Of a stretch of 64,000 nt of DNA, positions 25,081 to 34,044 are shown in pieces. The notes beneath the pieces were generated by a model. That model was not told where the DNA came from. It worked only from the letters and a program-made list of their open reading frames with translations, and made no database searches. Origin of the DNA: Rhodococcus sp. KBS0724 (GTDB lineage: Bacteria > Actinomycetota > Actinomycetes > Mycobacteriales > Mycobacteriaceae); contig NZ_VCBX02000001.1 in assembly GCF_005938745.2 (NCBI RefSeq), positions 1,135,501 to 1,199,500 of the forward strand. The letters are read 5' to 3'. How positions within the stretch are numbered: position 1 is the first letter of the stretch; each line of letters opens with the position of its first letter. Both the position numbers and the translations under genes were made by a program.

Positions 25081-26712
25081 GTGTCGCACTCGAGATCCCG
25101 ACGTATCGGGAAATTCAGCCGTACCGCAGTTGCATTGATCGGAGCCGGCGTTCTGCTTGCCGGGTGCGCAAGCAATGACGACGGCAACAGCACTGCCGAC
25201 GGTGATACCGGATCGGCGTCGATCGTCACCGGGATGATCAATGAACAAGGCGATGCCGGCACTCCGGTCGCAGGCGGAACGCTGACGTACGGCGTGCAGG
25301 TCCTCGCGTCATCCCTGGACCCGACAAAGGTTGCGGCACGCGGCGGTTCCGGCGGCGAAGCGCTGGCAGCTGTGTACGACGTTCTGGTGAGCTACGACAC
25401 GGCGACCGGAGAGTTCGAACCGAAGTTGGCCAAGTCCCTCGACACCAACGACGACGGCAAGACCTGGACCCTGAAGCTGCGTGACGGCGTGAAGTTCAGC
25501 GACGGAACCGCACTCGACGCCAACGCCGTCATCGCGAGCATCGATCGGTACAACGCGGGCAAGGGCAACGGCGCAGAACTGTGGCTGGCCTCGGTTGCCT
25601 CGATGCAAGCCTCGGATGCCGCTACCGTGGTCTTCAATCTGAACAGCCCGTGGATGCGTTTTCCGTCGATGCTTGCCCTCGGCCACGGAATGATCGTCGC
25701 TCCCAGCTCACAGCAGGGTGACAAGTTCACCGCTGTTGGTGCCGGACCGTTCACCGAAGGCGTGTTCAGCCCGAGCGTCGAGCGAATCTTCAAGGCCAAC
25801 CCCGCCTACTACGGTGGTGCTCCCAAGCTCGAGCAGCTTCGGATGGTTGCACTCAACGGCCCGCAGGCCAATCTCGAATCGCTGAACAGCGGTCAGCTGG
25901 ACGTTGCCTACATTCGTGGTCTGACGTCGGCGATCAACTCCGCCAAGTCCGCCGGCTACCCCGGTTACATCGACGTACTCAACGCCGGCAGTGCGGAGAT
26001 CATCAACAACCGTGCGGGCCGTCCGGGTTCGGATGTTCGTGTCCGCCAGGCTATTGGTTACGCACTGGATCCGGAGCTGATCGACCAGCGCGCCGAAAAC
26101 GGTGAAGGACTCCCGGGATCGGAGCTGTTCGGCACGACGTCACAGTGGCACGTCGACACCCCCGGGATCGCATACGACCCCGCCAAGGCCAAGGAACTTC
26201 TGAGCCAGGCCAAGGCCGACGGATACAACGGCACGCTCAACTACATCGTGCTCAGCGAGCCGAAGGACCATGCGATCGGTTTGGCTGTGCAGTCCCTGCT
26301 TCAGGCCGTCGGGTTCGAGGTGAACCTCATCCTTGCGAACAATGCCGGCGACATCGTTCAGAACGTCTACGTCAAGAATGATTTCGACCTCGCTCACGCC
26401 GGTATCGGTCTGTACGAGTCGATTCCCGATCTCGGTCTGTACTCGACCACCAACAGCACCTCGAAGTCCAACACCGCGGGTTACGCCAACCCCGCTATGG
26501 ATCAGTTGATCGCTGATCTGCAGCAGACGAAGGACAACGCGTCGGCGCTGGCCGTGATCAGCAAGATCCAGACCCTGTGGAACGAAACGGTTCCGTCGGC
26601 TCCGGTCGGTGGTTTGGCCTCTTTCTGGGCTTGGCAGAAGAACGTGCACGGTGTGGTTCCGACCGCAACGGGCATCATGTTGTTCGACCAGGCATGGATG
26701 GGCGCTAAGTAG
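25081..26712 (+). CDS. Peptide/nickel-type ABC substrate-binding lipoprotein (SBP family 5)
   Basis: 543-residue lipoprotein. Signal peptide with lipobox LLAGC, Cys29 being the lipidation site. Family features (LTYGVQVLASSLDPTK, YDVLVSYD, VKFSDGTALDANAV, VRQAIGYALDPELI) match OppA/DppA-like binding proteins. No permease or ATPase gene adjoins it, so it may work with a transporter elsewhere or take a sulfur compound to the monooxygenases downstream. GTG start with GAGGTGG upstream; own terminator. Confidence 0.92.
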   Translation: MSHSRSRRIGKFSRTAVALIGAGVLLAGCASNDDGNSTADGDTGSASIVTGMINEQGDAGTPVAGGTLTYGVQVLASSLDPTKVAARGGSGGEALAAVYDVLVSYDTATGEFEPKLAKSLDTNDDGKTWTLKLRDGVKFSDGTALDANAVIASIDRYNAGKGNGAELWLASVASMQASDAATVVFNLNSPWMRFPSMLALGHGMIVAPSSQQGDKFTAVGAGPFTEGVFSPSVERIFKANPAYYGGAPKLEQLRMVALNGPQANLESLNSGQLDVAYIRGLTSAINSAKSAGYPGYIDVLNAGSAEIINNRAGRPGSDVRVRQAIGYALDPELIDQRAENGEGLPGSELFGTTSQWHVDTPGIAYDPAKAKELLSQAKADGYNGTLNYIVLSEPKDHAIGLAVQSLLQAVGFEVNLILANNAGDIVQNVYVKNDFDLAHAGIGLYESIPDLGLYSTTNSTSKSNTAGYANPAMDQLIADLQQTKDNASALAVISKIQTLWNETVPSAPVGGLASFWAWQKNVHGVVPTATGIMLFDQAWMGAK

Positions 26713-26732
26713 CCCTACGCGCAACCCGGGAG

Positions 26733-26763
26733 CCCCGTCCGACGTGAGTCGGGCGGGGTTTTG
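26733..26763 (+). terminator. Terminator after the ABC binding protein gene
   Basis: 11-bp stem (26733-26743 with 26748-26758, one G-T pair), tetraloop GTGA, followed by TTTTG. Confidence 0.85.
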
Positions 26764-26841
26764 TCGTGTCCAGCCCGATAGCGTGAACACGCAACCCTTT
26801 CGATCATCGTGATTATTTTGAAATATGTTGCTAGTCAAGGT

Positions 26842-26888
26842 AATTCGAATGATCGAATTTGACTTGCCTGTCGTGGTCGACATAGATT
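26842..26888 (+). promoter_or_regulatory. Promoter with overlapping inverted repeat for the monooxygenase operon
   Basis: -35 TTGACT (26859-26864), 18-bp spacer, -10 TAGATT (26883-26888), predicting a start near 26895, at the first base of the riboswitch. The repeat AATTCGA-N4-TCGAATT (26842-26848 with 26853-26859) touches the -35 box, suggesting a DNA-binding regulator acts in addition to the riboswitch. Confidence 0.7.
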
Positions 26889-26895
26889 GCAGTCA

Positions 26896-26985
26896 CCATC
26901 CAGAGTGGCCGAGAGACCTGGCTCGACGACGCCGCAGCAACCCCCTTTGTTCGAGTGTGGGTGCTACCGCCAGGACCGATGGAGG
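26896..26985 (+). promoter_or_regulatory. SAM-I (S-box) riboswitch with helix P1 over the Shine-Dalgarno
   Basis: The conserved S-box elements occur in order: CAGAGTGG and GAGAGACCTGGC, then GCAGCAACC, then GGGTGCTACC, and a CCAGGACC close. Helix P1 pairs CCATC (26896-26900) with GATGG (26978-26982). The last GG of P1 is the start of the GGAGG (26981-26985) ribosome-binding site of the ATG at 26990, so SAM binding should hide it: translational repression by SAM. Assigned from sequence pattern only. Confidence 0.82.
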
Positions 26986-26989
26986 ACGC

Positions 26990-28069
26990 ATGACTGTATT
27001 TGCCGTGGGTATCGAACTGGACGGCGAGGGTACGCACCCCGCTGCCTGGCGTCGGAGCTCGTATCGCCCGGACCAACTGCTCACGGGTAAGACTCTGCGT
27101 AACCGTGTCGCGGCCGCCGAGAATGCGGGCTTCACGTTTGCGACGTTCGACGATTCCATCGTGCCGCCGGCCGGTGACGTGGTCGGCCGTATCGACGCCG
27201 TCTCGAGGGCGTCGTACGTTGCGGCCACTACCAGCGCGATCGGGCTGGTCCCGGTTGTGGGCACCACGTATGCCGAACCGTTCCACACGTCTTCACAATT
27301 GGCGACGCTCGACTATTCCTCGCGTGGACGCGGCGGCTGGCTCCCTGTGCCCGTCGAGGACGAGGCCGCGGCCAGGGCCTGGGGGAGGGTGCCGGTGTCG
27401 ACTGAATCGGCACGTCGGCAAGAACAACGAGATTCGATCACCGTCGTGACCGATCTCTGGGATTCCTGGGAGGACGACGCCGTCGTTCGCGATTACGCCA
27501 GCGGTCGGTTCCTAGAGCGGGATCGTCTGCACTACGTGAACTTCGAGGGTGACACGTTTTCGGTGAAAGGTCCGGCAATCGTTCCGCGGCCACCGCAGGG
27601 GCAGTTGGTGGTGTTCGGACGATACGGCGAGATCGATCCGCGTCAGGCGGATGTCGTTCTTGTTTCCGGTGATTCGGTCGAGGCAATCGCACGGTCAGCG
27701 GCGAATGCGCGCGATGAGGGCGCGTCATTGGTGATCGCCGAAGTCGATGTGGCCTTCGATACGCCGAATCTGTCTGCGGCGCAGCGACTGGCCGAACTGA
27801 ATTCGCACGGTAAAGCCGTGGAACGCAGCCGCCTGATTCTGGCAAGCGACCCAGTGGCTTCGACGGCGCAGTTGAAGGAACTGGCCGGGTACCTCGACGG
27901 TGTTCACTTCCATCCGCTCGTGATCGACGAGGACCTTCCGGTGCTGGCGAAGTTCGTCCTGCCGGCCTTGTCCAAAGACGGGCTGACGCGGCGTCCGGTC
28001 CCGGGTTCGACTCTGAGGGGCAACCTCGGCCTGGAACGGCCCGTCAATCGATTTGCTCATTCCTCCTGA
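26990..28069 (+). CDS. LLM-class flavin-dependent monooxygenase (riboswitch-controlled)
   Basis: 359 residues from ATG 26990, directly after the riboswitch GGAGG. It is a luciferase-like FMNH2-dependent monooxygenase of the NtaA/SnaA/SsuD group (TFATFDDSIVPP, TSAIGLVPVVGTTYAEPFH, LDYSSRGRGGWLPV, RDYASGRFLERDRLHYVNFEG). Such enzymes typically release sulfite or oxidise small organic substrates using reduced flavin from a partner reductase, which I do not see nearby. The frame runs on upstream but through the riboswitch, so longer starts are rejected. Operon with the next monooxygenase (29-base gap). Confidence 0.88.
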   Translation: MTVFAVGIELDGEGTHPAAWRRSSYRPDQLLTGKTLRNRVAAAENAGFTFATFDDSIVPPAGDVVGRIDAVSRASYVAATTSAIGLVPVVGTTYAEPFHTSSQLATLDYSSRGRGGWLPVPVEDEAAARAWGRVPVSTESARRQEQRDSITVVTDLWDSWEDDAVVRDYASGRFLERDRLHYVNFEGDTFSVKGPAIVPRPPQGQLVVFGRYGEIDPRQADVVLVSGDSVEAIARSAANARDEGASLVIAEVDVAFDTPNLSAAQRLAELNSHGKAVERSRLILASDPVASTAQLKELAGYLDGVHFHPLVIDEDLPVLAKFVLPALSKDGLTRRPVPGSTLRGNLGLERPVNRFAHSS

Positions 28070-28098
28070 CTTGACTTCGCGCTAAGGATATTTCGGCT

Positions 28099-29493
28099 AT
28101 GACTGCATCACGCTCCGCCGTTCCTCGACCCGACGCTCATGTTCATTTCGGCGTCTTCTTCCAAGGTGTCAACCACACCACCATCTGGTCCGATTCCGCC
28201 AGCGGATCTCAAATCGACTTCGAGACCTTCCGGCGGTTGGTTCTCACCGCCGAGCGCGGGCTGTTCGACGCGTTCTTTCTCGGTGAGGGCCTGCGCCTTC
28301 GTGAGCAGAACGGCAAGATTCTCGATCTCGATGTCGCCGGCCGACCCGACGCGATAGCGCAACTGGCCGCCCTGGCCGGTATTACCGACAAGATCGGGCT
28401 GGTCGCGACGCAGAACACCACGTACAACGAACCTGCCGATCTCGCGCGCCGACTCTCCGGCCTCGATCTTCTCTCCGACGGCCGGGCGGGGTGGAACGCG
28501 GTGACCACCGACAACGCGTGGACCGGCGAGAACTTCCGCCGTGGCGGTTTCCTCGATCACTCTCTGCGTTACGAACGGGCTGGACAGTTCATCGAAACTG
28601 CACGGGCACTGTGGGATTCGTGGGCAGATGGCGCGATCTCGAATTCCCGCGCGTCCGAGAACTGGTCGGCGCCGGGTGCGGTGAGCGAAGTGCGCAGGCA
28701 GACTTCGCAATTCGACATCTCCGTGACGCCGACGCTTCCCCGGAGTAGGCAGGGGCACCCGGTCATCTTCCAGGCCGGCGATTCGCCGAGCGGGCGAGAT
28801 TTCGCGGCAACGCATGCCGACGTCATCTTCTCGCGTCATGGAACGCATTTCGATGATGCGCTCGATTTTGCCGAAGACATCCGTGCGAGGTTGCGGGCAG
28901 CGGGGCGGCCCGAGGACGATGTCAAAATCCTCCCGGGTACCCAGATTGTGCTCGCGGAGAAGGAGTCCGAGGTCGAGGAGAAGGTCCGGTGGGTTCTCGA
29001 AGGTCAGTACACCGGACAAACAGCACTGTCCCTCGTCGGGTTGGTGTGGGGTAAGGACCTATCTGATCGGGATCCGGACGGTCCTCTGCCCGAGGAAGAT
29101 CCGGTTGCTCGGCCGGTGTCCGAGACGAGGGGAGCGGCCCGCGACGGCAACGACCCCATCGCGATCGCGCGTGAATGGCGGGCTCTCGCCGAGGCGAAGA
29201 ACCTGTCGTTGCGTCAGGTTGCCATCGAGACATCGCAGCGATCCGGTTTTGCCGGAACCCCCGGTCAGGTCGCCGATCAGTTGGTGCGCTGGGTGCGTCA
29301 CGGAGCTTCGGACGGATTCAACATCTCGCCGTACCTGGTGCCGACCGGTCTTGACGAAATCGTCGACTGGCTGATTCCGGAGTTGCAGGAGCGCGGGGCC
29401 TATCGCACCGAGTACTCCACCTCGACGCTGCGTGGGCACCTCGGTTTGCGACCGCCGCTCACGCGTCGCGCCGCATCTGAAGCTGCGGGGTAA
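28099..29493 (+). CDS. NtaA/SnaA/DszA-family FMN monooxygenase
   Basis: 464 residues, full length. Family motifs: HFGVFFQGVNHTTIW at the N-terminus, ETFRRLVLTAERGLFDAFFLGEG, LVATQNTTYNEPADLARRL, SDGRAGWNAVTTDN and VIFQAGDSPSGRDFAATHAD. These match nitrilotriacetate, pristinamycin and DszA-type sulfone monooxygenases. The pairing with the SAM riboswitch suggests organosulfur use. ATG 28099. The TAA stop is in frame with the MFS reading frame that follows. Confidence 0.92.
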   Translation: MTASRSAVPRPDAHVHFGVFFQGVNHTTIWSDSASGSQIDFETFRRLVLTAERGLFDAFFLGEGLRLREQNGKILDLDVAGRPDAIAQLAALAGITDKIGLVATQNTTYNEPADLARRLSGLDLLSDGRAGWNAVTTDNAWTGENFRRGGFLDHSLRYERAGQFIETARALWDSWADGAISNSRASENWSAPGAVSEVRRQTSQFDISVTPTLPRSRQGHPVIFQAGDSPSGRDFAATHADVIFSRHGTHFDDALDFAEDIRARLRAAGRPEDDVKILPGTQIVLAEKESEVEEKVRWVLEGQYTGQTALSLVGLVWGKDLSDRDPDGPLPEEDPVARPVSETRGAARDGNDPIAIAREWRALAEAKNLSLRQVAIETSQRSGFAGTPGQVADQLVRWVRHGASDGFNISPYLVPTGLDEIVDWLIPELQERGAYRTEYSTSTLRGHLGLRPPLTRRAASEAAG

Positions 29494-29499
29494 CGGGTC

Positions 29500-30930
29500 C
29501 TGTCCCACACGGTCACGGCGGCGCCCGAATCCACTCCGCTCGATTCGGCCGTCCGCCTGGAAATTGCCGTCTGTGTAGCCGCGGGATTCACCACCCTCCT
29601 CGATTCGGCGGTGCTCGGAATCGGAGTGCCGTCGATCCGGGCGTCACTGGACGCGTCCACCTCCGAGGTGCAGTGGATCCTCGCGAGCTACTCGCTGACG
29701 TTCGGGTTGGCGCTGGTTCCGGCCGGCCGACTCGGTGACGTCGTCGGGCGTCGGCGATTGTTCTTGTTCGGGCTGAGCATCTTCGCGGTCATGGGAATTC
29801 TCGGGGCGTGTGCGTCGGATCCGTCGATGATCATCCTTGCTCGACTCGGGCAGGGGATCGGTGCCGGCACCATCAGTTCGCAGGTGCTCGGGATCATCAC
29901 CGACCGGGTGTCCGGGAAGTCTCGGGCGAAGGCGTTGGGTGCGTACAGCACGGCGGGTGGTCTTGCGGGGGTGTCCGGACCGATCCTGGGTGGTCTGCTG
30001 CTGAAGTACTTCGACCCGGACTTCGGGTGGCGATTGCTCCTCGTTCTCAACGTGCCGTTCGCGGTCGTCACATTGGTTCTGGCGTTCCGTTTCCTGCGCC
30101 GCGATCGCACTACCCGGTCCGGGGCCTCGATCGATCCCGTCGGGCTCTGCCTGCTGGCGGCTGCAACCGGGCTCCTGTTATTGCCCATCGTTACCCGAAC
30201 GAGTGTCGTGGTCGCGGGGGTGTCCCTGGTCGGTGCTGTCAGTGCGGCAGTCGCCTTCTGGTTCTGGGAACGTCGGTACGCCGCGGGTGGTGGAACGCCT
30301 GTTCTGCTTCCGTCGTTGATCGCCTCGCGGGGTTTTCGGCTGGGGACGACGGTTGCGCTCTTCTGGTTCGGATCGATCCTCGCGATCAATGCGGTGCTCA
30401 GCCTGTATCTGATCGAAGGTTTGGGGTTCGCCCCGTTGAGTGCGGCTTTCATCATGACCGGTAGTTCGCTTGCAATGGCGGTTACTTCGGCTTTCGGCTG
30501 GCGACTGGTTGCACGATTCGGTAGAAGCGCCGTGGCTTTCGCGATTGTCGGTGAGATTCTTGTGGTGCTCGGCTATACCGCGTCGGTCAATCTGGTTCCC
30601 CGGGAGCATCTCATTCCGGTGTTGGTCGTCCTTGCAGTCTTCTCGGGTGTTGCCAGCGGTTTCGTCGACGCGCCCAATCGGGTTCTGACTCTCGAATACG
30701 CACCGGCGGGTGCCAATGGAGTTGCGGCGGGGTTCCTTCAGCTGTCACAGCGTTTGTCCGCGACCATTGCGTTGGCGGCTGTGTCCGGCCTCTATCTCGG
30801 TGTCCTCGGGTCGTCGACGAGTTACGGAAGCGCCCTCGGAATTGCATTGGCCGTGTGTGTCGCGATGTTGGCGCTCTCACTGGTGGCCGCCGTCGCCGAC
30901 ACCCGTCGGCGACGCGTACGAGTCGAATAG
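29500..30930 (+). CDS. MFS transporter, DHA2-like, with non-canonical start
   Basis: At least 439 residues with about 12-14 helices and the loop motif RLGDVVGRRRLFLFGL. GTG 29611 is the first ATG/GTG/TTG in frame after the stop of the monooxygenase, but the residues just before it (FTTLLDSAVLGIGVPSI) are the conserved first membrane helix of this family. The frame is open from the TAA at 29491-29493 onward, so translation probably begins at a CTG (29500), at a GTC, or by read-through. I draw it from the CTG; the GTG at 29611 is the conservative choice. Confidence 0.72.
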   Translation: MSHTVTAAPESTPLDSAVRLEIAVCVAAGFTTLLDSAVLGIGVPSIRASLDASTSEVQWILASYSLTFGLALVPAGRLGDVVGRRRLFLFGLSIFAVMGILGACASDPSMIILARLGQGIGAGTISSQVLGIITDRVSGKSRAKALGAYSTAGGLAGVSGPILGGLLLKYFDPDFGWRLLLVLNVPFAVVTLVLAFRFLRRDRTTRSGASIDPVGLCLLAAATGLLLLPIVTRTSVVVAGVSLVGAVSAAVAFWFWERRYAAGGGTPVLLPSLIASRGFRLGTTVALFWFGSILAINAVLSLYLIEGLGFAPLSAAFIMTGSSLAMAVTSAFGWRLVARFGRSAVAFAIVGEILVVLGYTASVNLVPREHLIPVLVVLAVFSGVASGFVDAPNRVLTLEYAPAGANGVAAGFLQLSQRLSATIALAAVSGLYLGVLGSSTSYGSALGIALAVCVAMLALSLVAAVADTRRRRVRVE

Positions 30931-31006
30931 TCCCAGCGATGTGACCGTTGTGTGACGCTCGAGGCCGGTGTTACTCCTGAGTTAGAAGTCGTGGGACGAT
31001 ACTGGA

Positions 31007-32533
31007 GTGGTGACCGATCGGAGCGACGACAAAGGCAGAGGTCGCGGGAGTAGAGATTCAGCTAACTCGTCCCGCAGCACCTCGGACAAATCTGGCCGCG
31101 AGTCGATGAAGTTTCGTGCCCGCGCCGCGACGTGGACCAATCGGCCGTTGTTCGACTTCCATATGATCGTCGGCCTGGTCGTCCTGATCGTGGCTTTCGG
31201 TCTGTTGATGGTGCTCTCGTCGTCGAGCGTCGAATCGTATGTTCTCTCCGGTACGTCCTACGCGCGGTTCTGGCCGCAGTGCATGTTTGCCGCCATCGGT
31301 CTGGTTCTGTTCGTGGCCGTCGTGCGAATACCGACCGAGGTGATGCGCAAATACTCGCCGTGGCTGCTGATCTTCTGTCTGATACTCCTTGTGCTGGTCC
31401 TGATTCCGGGAATCGGCTCGGAACAAATGGGAGCGCGAAGCTGGTTTGTCATCGCTGGAATCTCATTCCAGCCATCGGAACTGGCGAAGCTGGCCCTGGC
31501 AATTTGGTCGGCAGCGACGGTGGCGTCGTTCCTCAATGCGCGTCTCGACGTCAATCGCGCTCTGCCGGTTATCGGGGGCACGACGCTTCTCGTCCTCATC
31601 CTTGTCGTGTTGGAGAAGGACCTCGGCACCACGATCACGATCGGCATCATCTTCATGTCGGTGCTGTGGTTCGGGCTGTTCCGGTTGCGGACGTTTGTCA
31701 TGTTGACCGTGGGTTCCGGGGTGGCGTTCCTTGTCCTTGCGCTTACTGCTGGTTACCGCTCGGATCGGATCAAGGCCTATCTCAATCCGGATCTGGATCC
31801 ACAGGGCCTCAATTTCCAGAGCACTCAGGCAAAGTATGCGTTGGCAAACGGCGGCATCTTCGGTCGTGGACTCGGGCAGTCGGACGCGAAGTGGAGCTAT
31901 CTTCCGCAGGCGCACAACGACTTCATCTTCGCGGTTATCGGCGAGGAACTCGGCTTGATCGGTGCGCTCATCGTGGTGGCACTCTTTGCTGCCGTCCTCG
32001 TTGTCGGGCTGAGGATCGCCAAACGATCCACCGATCCCTTCCTCAAGGTCATGACGGCAACTGCGACAACGCTGATCGTGATGCAGGCATTCATCAACAT
32101 CGCGTACGTGGTCGGACTGATTCCCGTCACCGGTTTGCAGTTGCCACTCATTTCGGCCGGCGGCACGTCGATGATCACGACACTGTTGATGTTCGGGCTG
32201 ATCGCGCATGCGGCGTTCCGTGAGCCGGAAGCTGTCGCGTCACTCGAAAGCTCCAGTCGCGGCTGGGTACCGTTCGTGTTCGGCAAACCTCGTTTCGGCG
32301 ACGCCAAGAAACCGAAGAAGGCGCCGCAGCGCCGGGTCCGTGAGCGCCCGCAGCAGCCGCAACAACGCCGAGGAGAACCTGGTCGACGGGCCCCTGCGCA
32401 GGCACGGAAGCGGGAACCGCAGCCGGATCCACGCCGGCGCGCTCAGCCCGATCGGCGACGTTCGGTCAGAGGTGACGGTGGCGACGATCGTCAGTATCGC
32501 GGTGGCCGTACCCGTCCGCGCCGTGCTTCCTGA
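31007..32533 (+). CDS. FtsW/RodA/SpoVE (SEDS) glycosyltransferase, non-dcw copy
   Basis: 508 residues. SEDS-family glycan polymerase with ten or so helices (VGLVVLIVAFGLLMVLSSSS and following), the conserved WFVIAGISFQPSELAKLALAIW, periplasmic-loop FGRGLGQSDAKWSYLPQAHNDFIFA with the catalytic Asp, and GLIPVTGLQLPLISAGGTS. The ~80-residue C-terminus is Arg/Gln/Pro-rich and basic. The division copy usually sits with murG and ftsQ, which are absent here, so this is a second copy or the RodA-like one. GTG codons at 31007 and 31010 are both possible starts. Confidence 0.87.
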   Translation: MVTDRSDDKGRGRGSRDSANSSRSTSDKSGRESMKFRARAATWTNRPLFDFHMIVGLVVLIVAFGLLMVLSSSSVESYVLSGTSYARFWPQCMFAAIGLVLFVAVVRIPTEVMRKYSPWLLIFCLILLVLVLIPGIGSEQMGARSWFVIAGISFQPSELAKLALAIWSAATVASFLNARLDVNRALPVIGGTTLLVLILVVLEKDLGTTITIGIIFMSVLWFGLFRLRTFVMLTVGSGVAFLVLALTAGYRSDRIKAYLNPDLDPQGLNFQSTQAKYALANGGIFGRGLGQSDAKWSYLPQAHNDFIFAVIGEELGLIGALIVVALFAAVLVVGLRIAKRSTDPFLKVMTATATTLIVMQAFINIAYVVGLIPVTGLQLPLISAGGTSMITTLLMFGLIAHAAFREPEAVASLESSSRGWVPFVFGKPRFGDAKKPKKAPQRRVRERPQQPQQRRGEPGRRAPAQARKREPQPDPRRRAQPDRRRSVRGDGGDDRQYRGGRTRPRRAS

Positions 32534-32607
32534 TACCCGCCAGGCGTCGTGATCACCGGTAGGCGACTACATTGGAACTGAAATCGGCGTCGGAGAAGGT
32601 TGTGGGC

Positions 32608-33240
32608 ATGGCAGGTGGCGATAAGCCGGATCAGTCTGTGGTGGAACGAAGCTCGGTGATCGGGCGTCGTACGACGCCGTCACAGCGGGCGCGTTTTCAT
32701 CGGATCGTCGACGCTGCAATGGAATCCGCGTCCGAGGGCGGGTACGACGCGGTCCAGATGAGGTCGGTAGCCGAGCGGGCGGGCGTGGCGATCGGGACGG
32801 TGTACCGGTACTTTCCGTCCAAGAATCACATGCTGGTCGTCGCGTTGGTGTGGATGTTCGAGGGTTTGCGCGACAGGTTCCACGACTACGAGATTCCGGG
32901 CGACACTCCGTCGGATCGAATTCTGTTCGTGTTGAGGAAGAACACCGAAATCCTCGAAACCGATCATCCTCGCTACGAGGCCCTGGTTCGCGCGTACATG
33001 TTTGCGGACGCGTCGGCGACCCCGGAACTCAACGCGCTGGGTGACGTCGTGACGGAGATGTTCGCGAAGTCGATCGGTGTCGAGGAGATTTCAGAGCAGC
33101 AGATGGATGCTGTGAAGGTCATCAACGACGTCTGGATGTCTTCTCTCGTGTCGTGGGTGGCCGGCCGCATGACGAGCGATCAGGTGATGGCGCACTTGGA
33201 ACTTGCCGTGCGCTTGGTGTTCCGTAAGTTGGGCGGATAG
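32608..33240 (+). CDS. KstR-like TetR-family regulator
   Basis: 210 residues from ATG 32608 (an earlier in-frame GTG-type extension lacks homology). HTH: SQRARFHRIVDAAMESASEGGYDAVQMRSVAERAGVAIGTVYRYF spans residues 25-70. The core (GGYDAVQM, VYRYFPSKNHML, YMFADASATPELN, INDVWMSSLVSW) closely resembles KstR, the repressor of cholesterol-catabolic genes in mycobacteria, but overall it is a paralogue. No KstR box is obvious directly upstream. Convergent with the SDR gene, 4 bases apart. Confidence 0.88.
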   Translation: MAGGDKPDQSVVERSSVIGRRTTPSQRARFHRIVDAAMESASEGGYDAVQMRSVAERAGVAIGTVYRYFPSKNHMLVVALVWMFEGLRDRFHDYEIPGDTPSDRILFVLRKNTEILETDHPRYEALVRAYMFADASATPELNALGDVVTEMFAKSIGVEEISEQQMDAVKVINDVWMSSLVSWVAGRMTSDQVMAHLELAVRLVFRKLGG

Positions 33241-33244
33241 CGCG

Positions 33245-34003
33245 TCAGACGGAGTATCCGCCGTCGACGTTGAGTTTCTGACCGCTGATGAAGCCGGCGG
33301 CATCGCTCGCGAGGAAATGTACAGCTTCGGCGATGTCGGTTGCAGATCCGAATTTCTTCAGCGGGATTCGGCTCATGGTGATGTCGAGAGCGGCCGGATC
33401 GAGATCGGCTGATGCGATAAGTCTTTCGGCCATGCCATCGGTGAGCATGCCGGGGCCGACGGCGTTGAAGCGCACGCCGTAGCGCCCTTCCTCGGCGGCA
33501 AAGCCGCGGACCAGTTGTTCCACAGCACCTTTGGTACCGGCAGAAAGTCCGTCGCGGACGGGGAAGCGGTCAGTGGCCGCGGTGGTGACTGCCACGACGG
33601 ATCCCGACGATGCGCGTAGCGCCGGTAGTGCTGCGTGTACCAGGGTAAAGAACGCTGCGGCTTCCTGATTCAGCTGTTCGGCAAACGCGCTTGGGGAAAC
33701 TCGCGACAGGTGGGTCATCGGAACATGTGGTCCCGCTGCGTGCACAAGAGTTGTCAATGACCCGAGATCGTCGATCGCGGACTGGACCGCGGCGGTGATA
33801 GAGGATTCGCCATCGAGATCCATCGGATAGGAATGCGCGCGGACTCCGAACGCGCGAATTTCTGCACTCAATTCTTCCGCGGCATCCGCGTTGCTTCGGT
33901 AGGTGAAGGCGACGTCGTGTCCGCGTGCGGCGAGTGTGCGGGCGATGGCAGAGCCGATACCGCCGGTTCCGCCGCTGATCAAAACGGTGCGCACTGCATT
34001 CAT
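33245..34003 (-). CDS. SDR-fold protein lacking catalytic Ser/Tyr
   Basis: 252 residues. Complete classical SDR fold: nucleotide-binding SGGTGGIGSAIART (residues 10-23), LVHAAGPH, GVRFNAVGPGMLTD, ASDAAGFISGQKLNVDGG. In place of the catalytic Tyr of YxxxK there is Ser154 (SAGTK, Lys158 kept), and the Ser 13 residues before is Thr141. Reductase activity in the usual way is therefore doubtful; it may bind NAD(P) and act as a regulator, or use another proton donor. Its promoter region contains a KstR2-like palindrome. Confidence 0.85.
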   Translation of the reverse strand: MNAVRTVLISGGTGGIGSAIARTLAARGHDVAFTYRSNADAAEELSAEIRAFGVRAHSYPMDLDGESSITAAVQSAIDDLGSLTTLVHAAGPHVPMTHLSRVSPSAFAEQLNQEAAAFFTLVHAALPALRASSGSVVAVTTAATDRFPVRDGLSAGTKGAVEQLVRGFAAEEGRYGVRFNAVGPGMLTDGMAERLIASADLDPAALDITMSRIPLKKFGSATDIAEAVHFLASDAAGFISGQKLNVDGGYSV

Positions 34004-34044
34004 GGTTTTCTCCCGGGTTGTGCGGTTGTTGTGGCCCTCACAAT

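Noticed and set aside
26825..26989. Upstream start for the first monooxygenase
   Set aside because: It would translate the riboswitch; the GGAGG-ATG at 26990 fits the family N-terminus.
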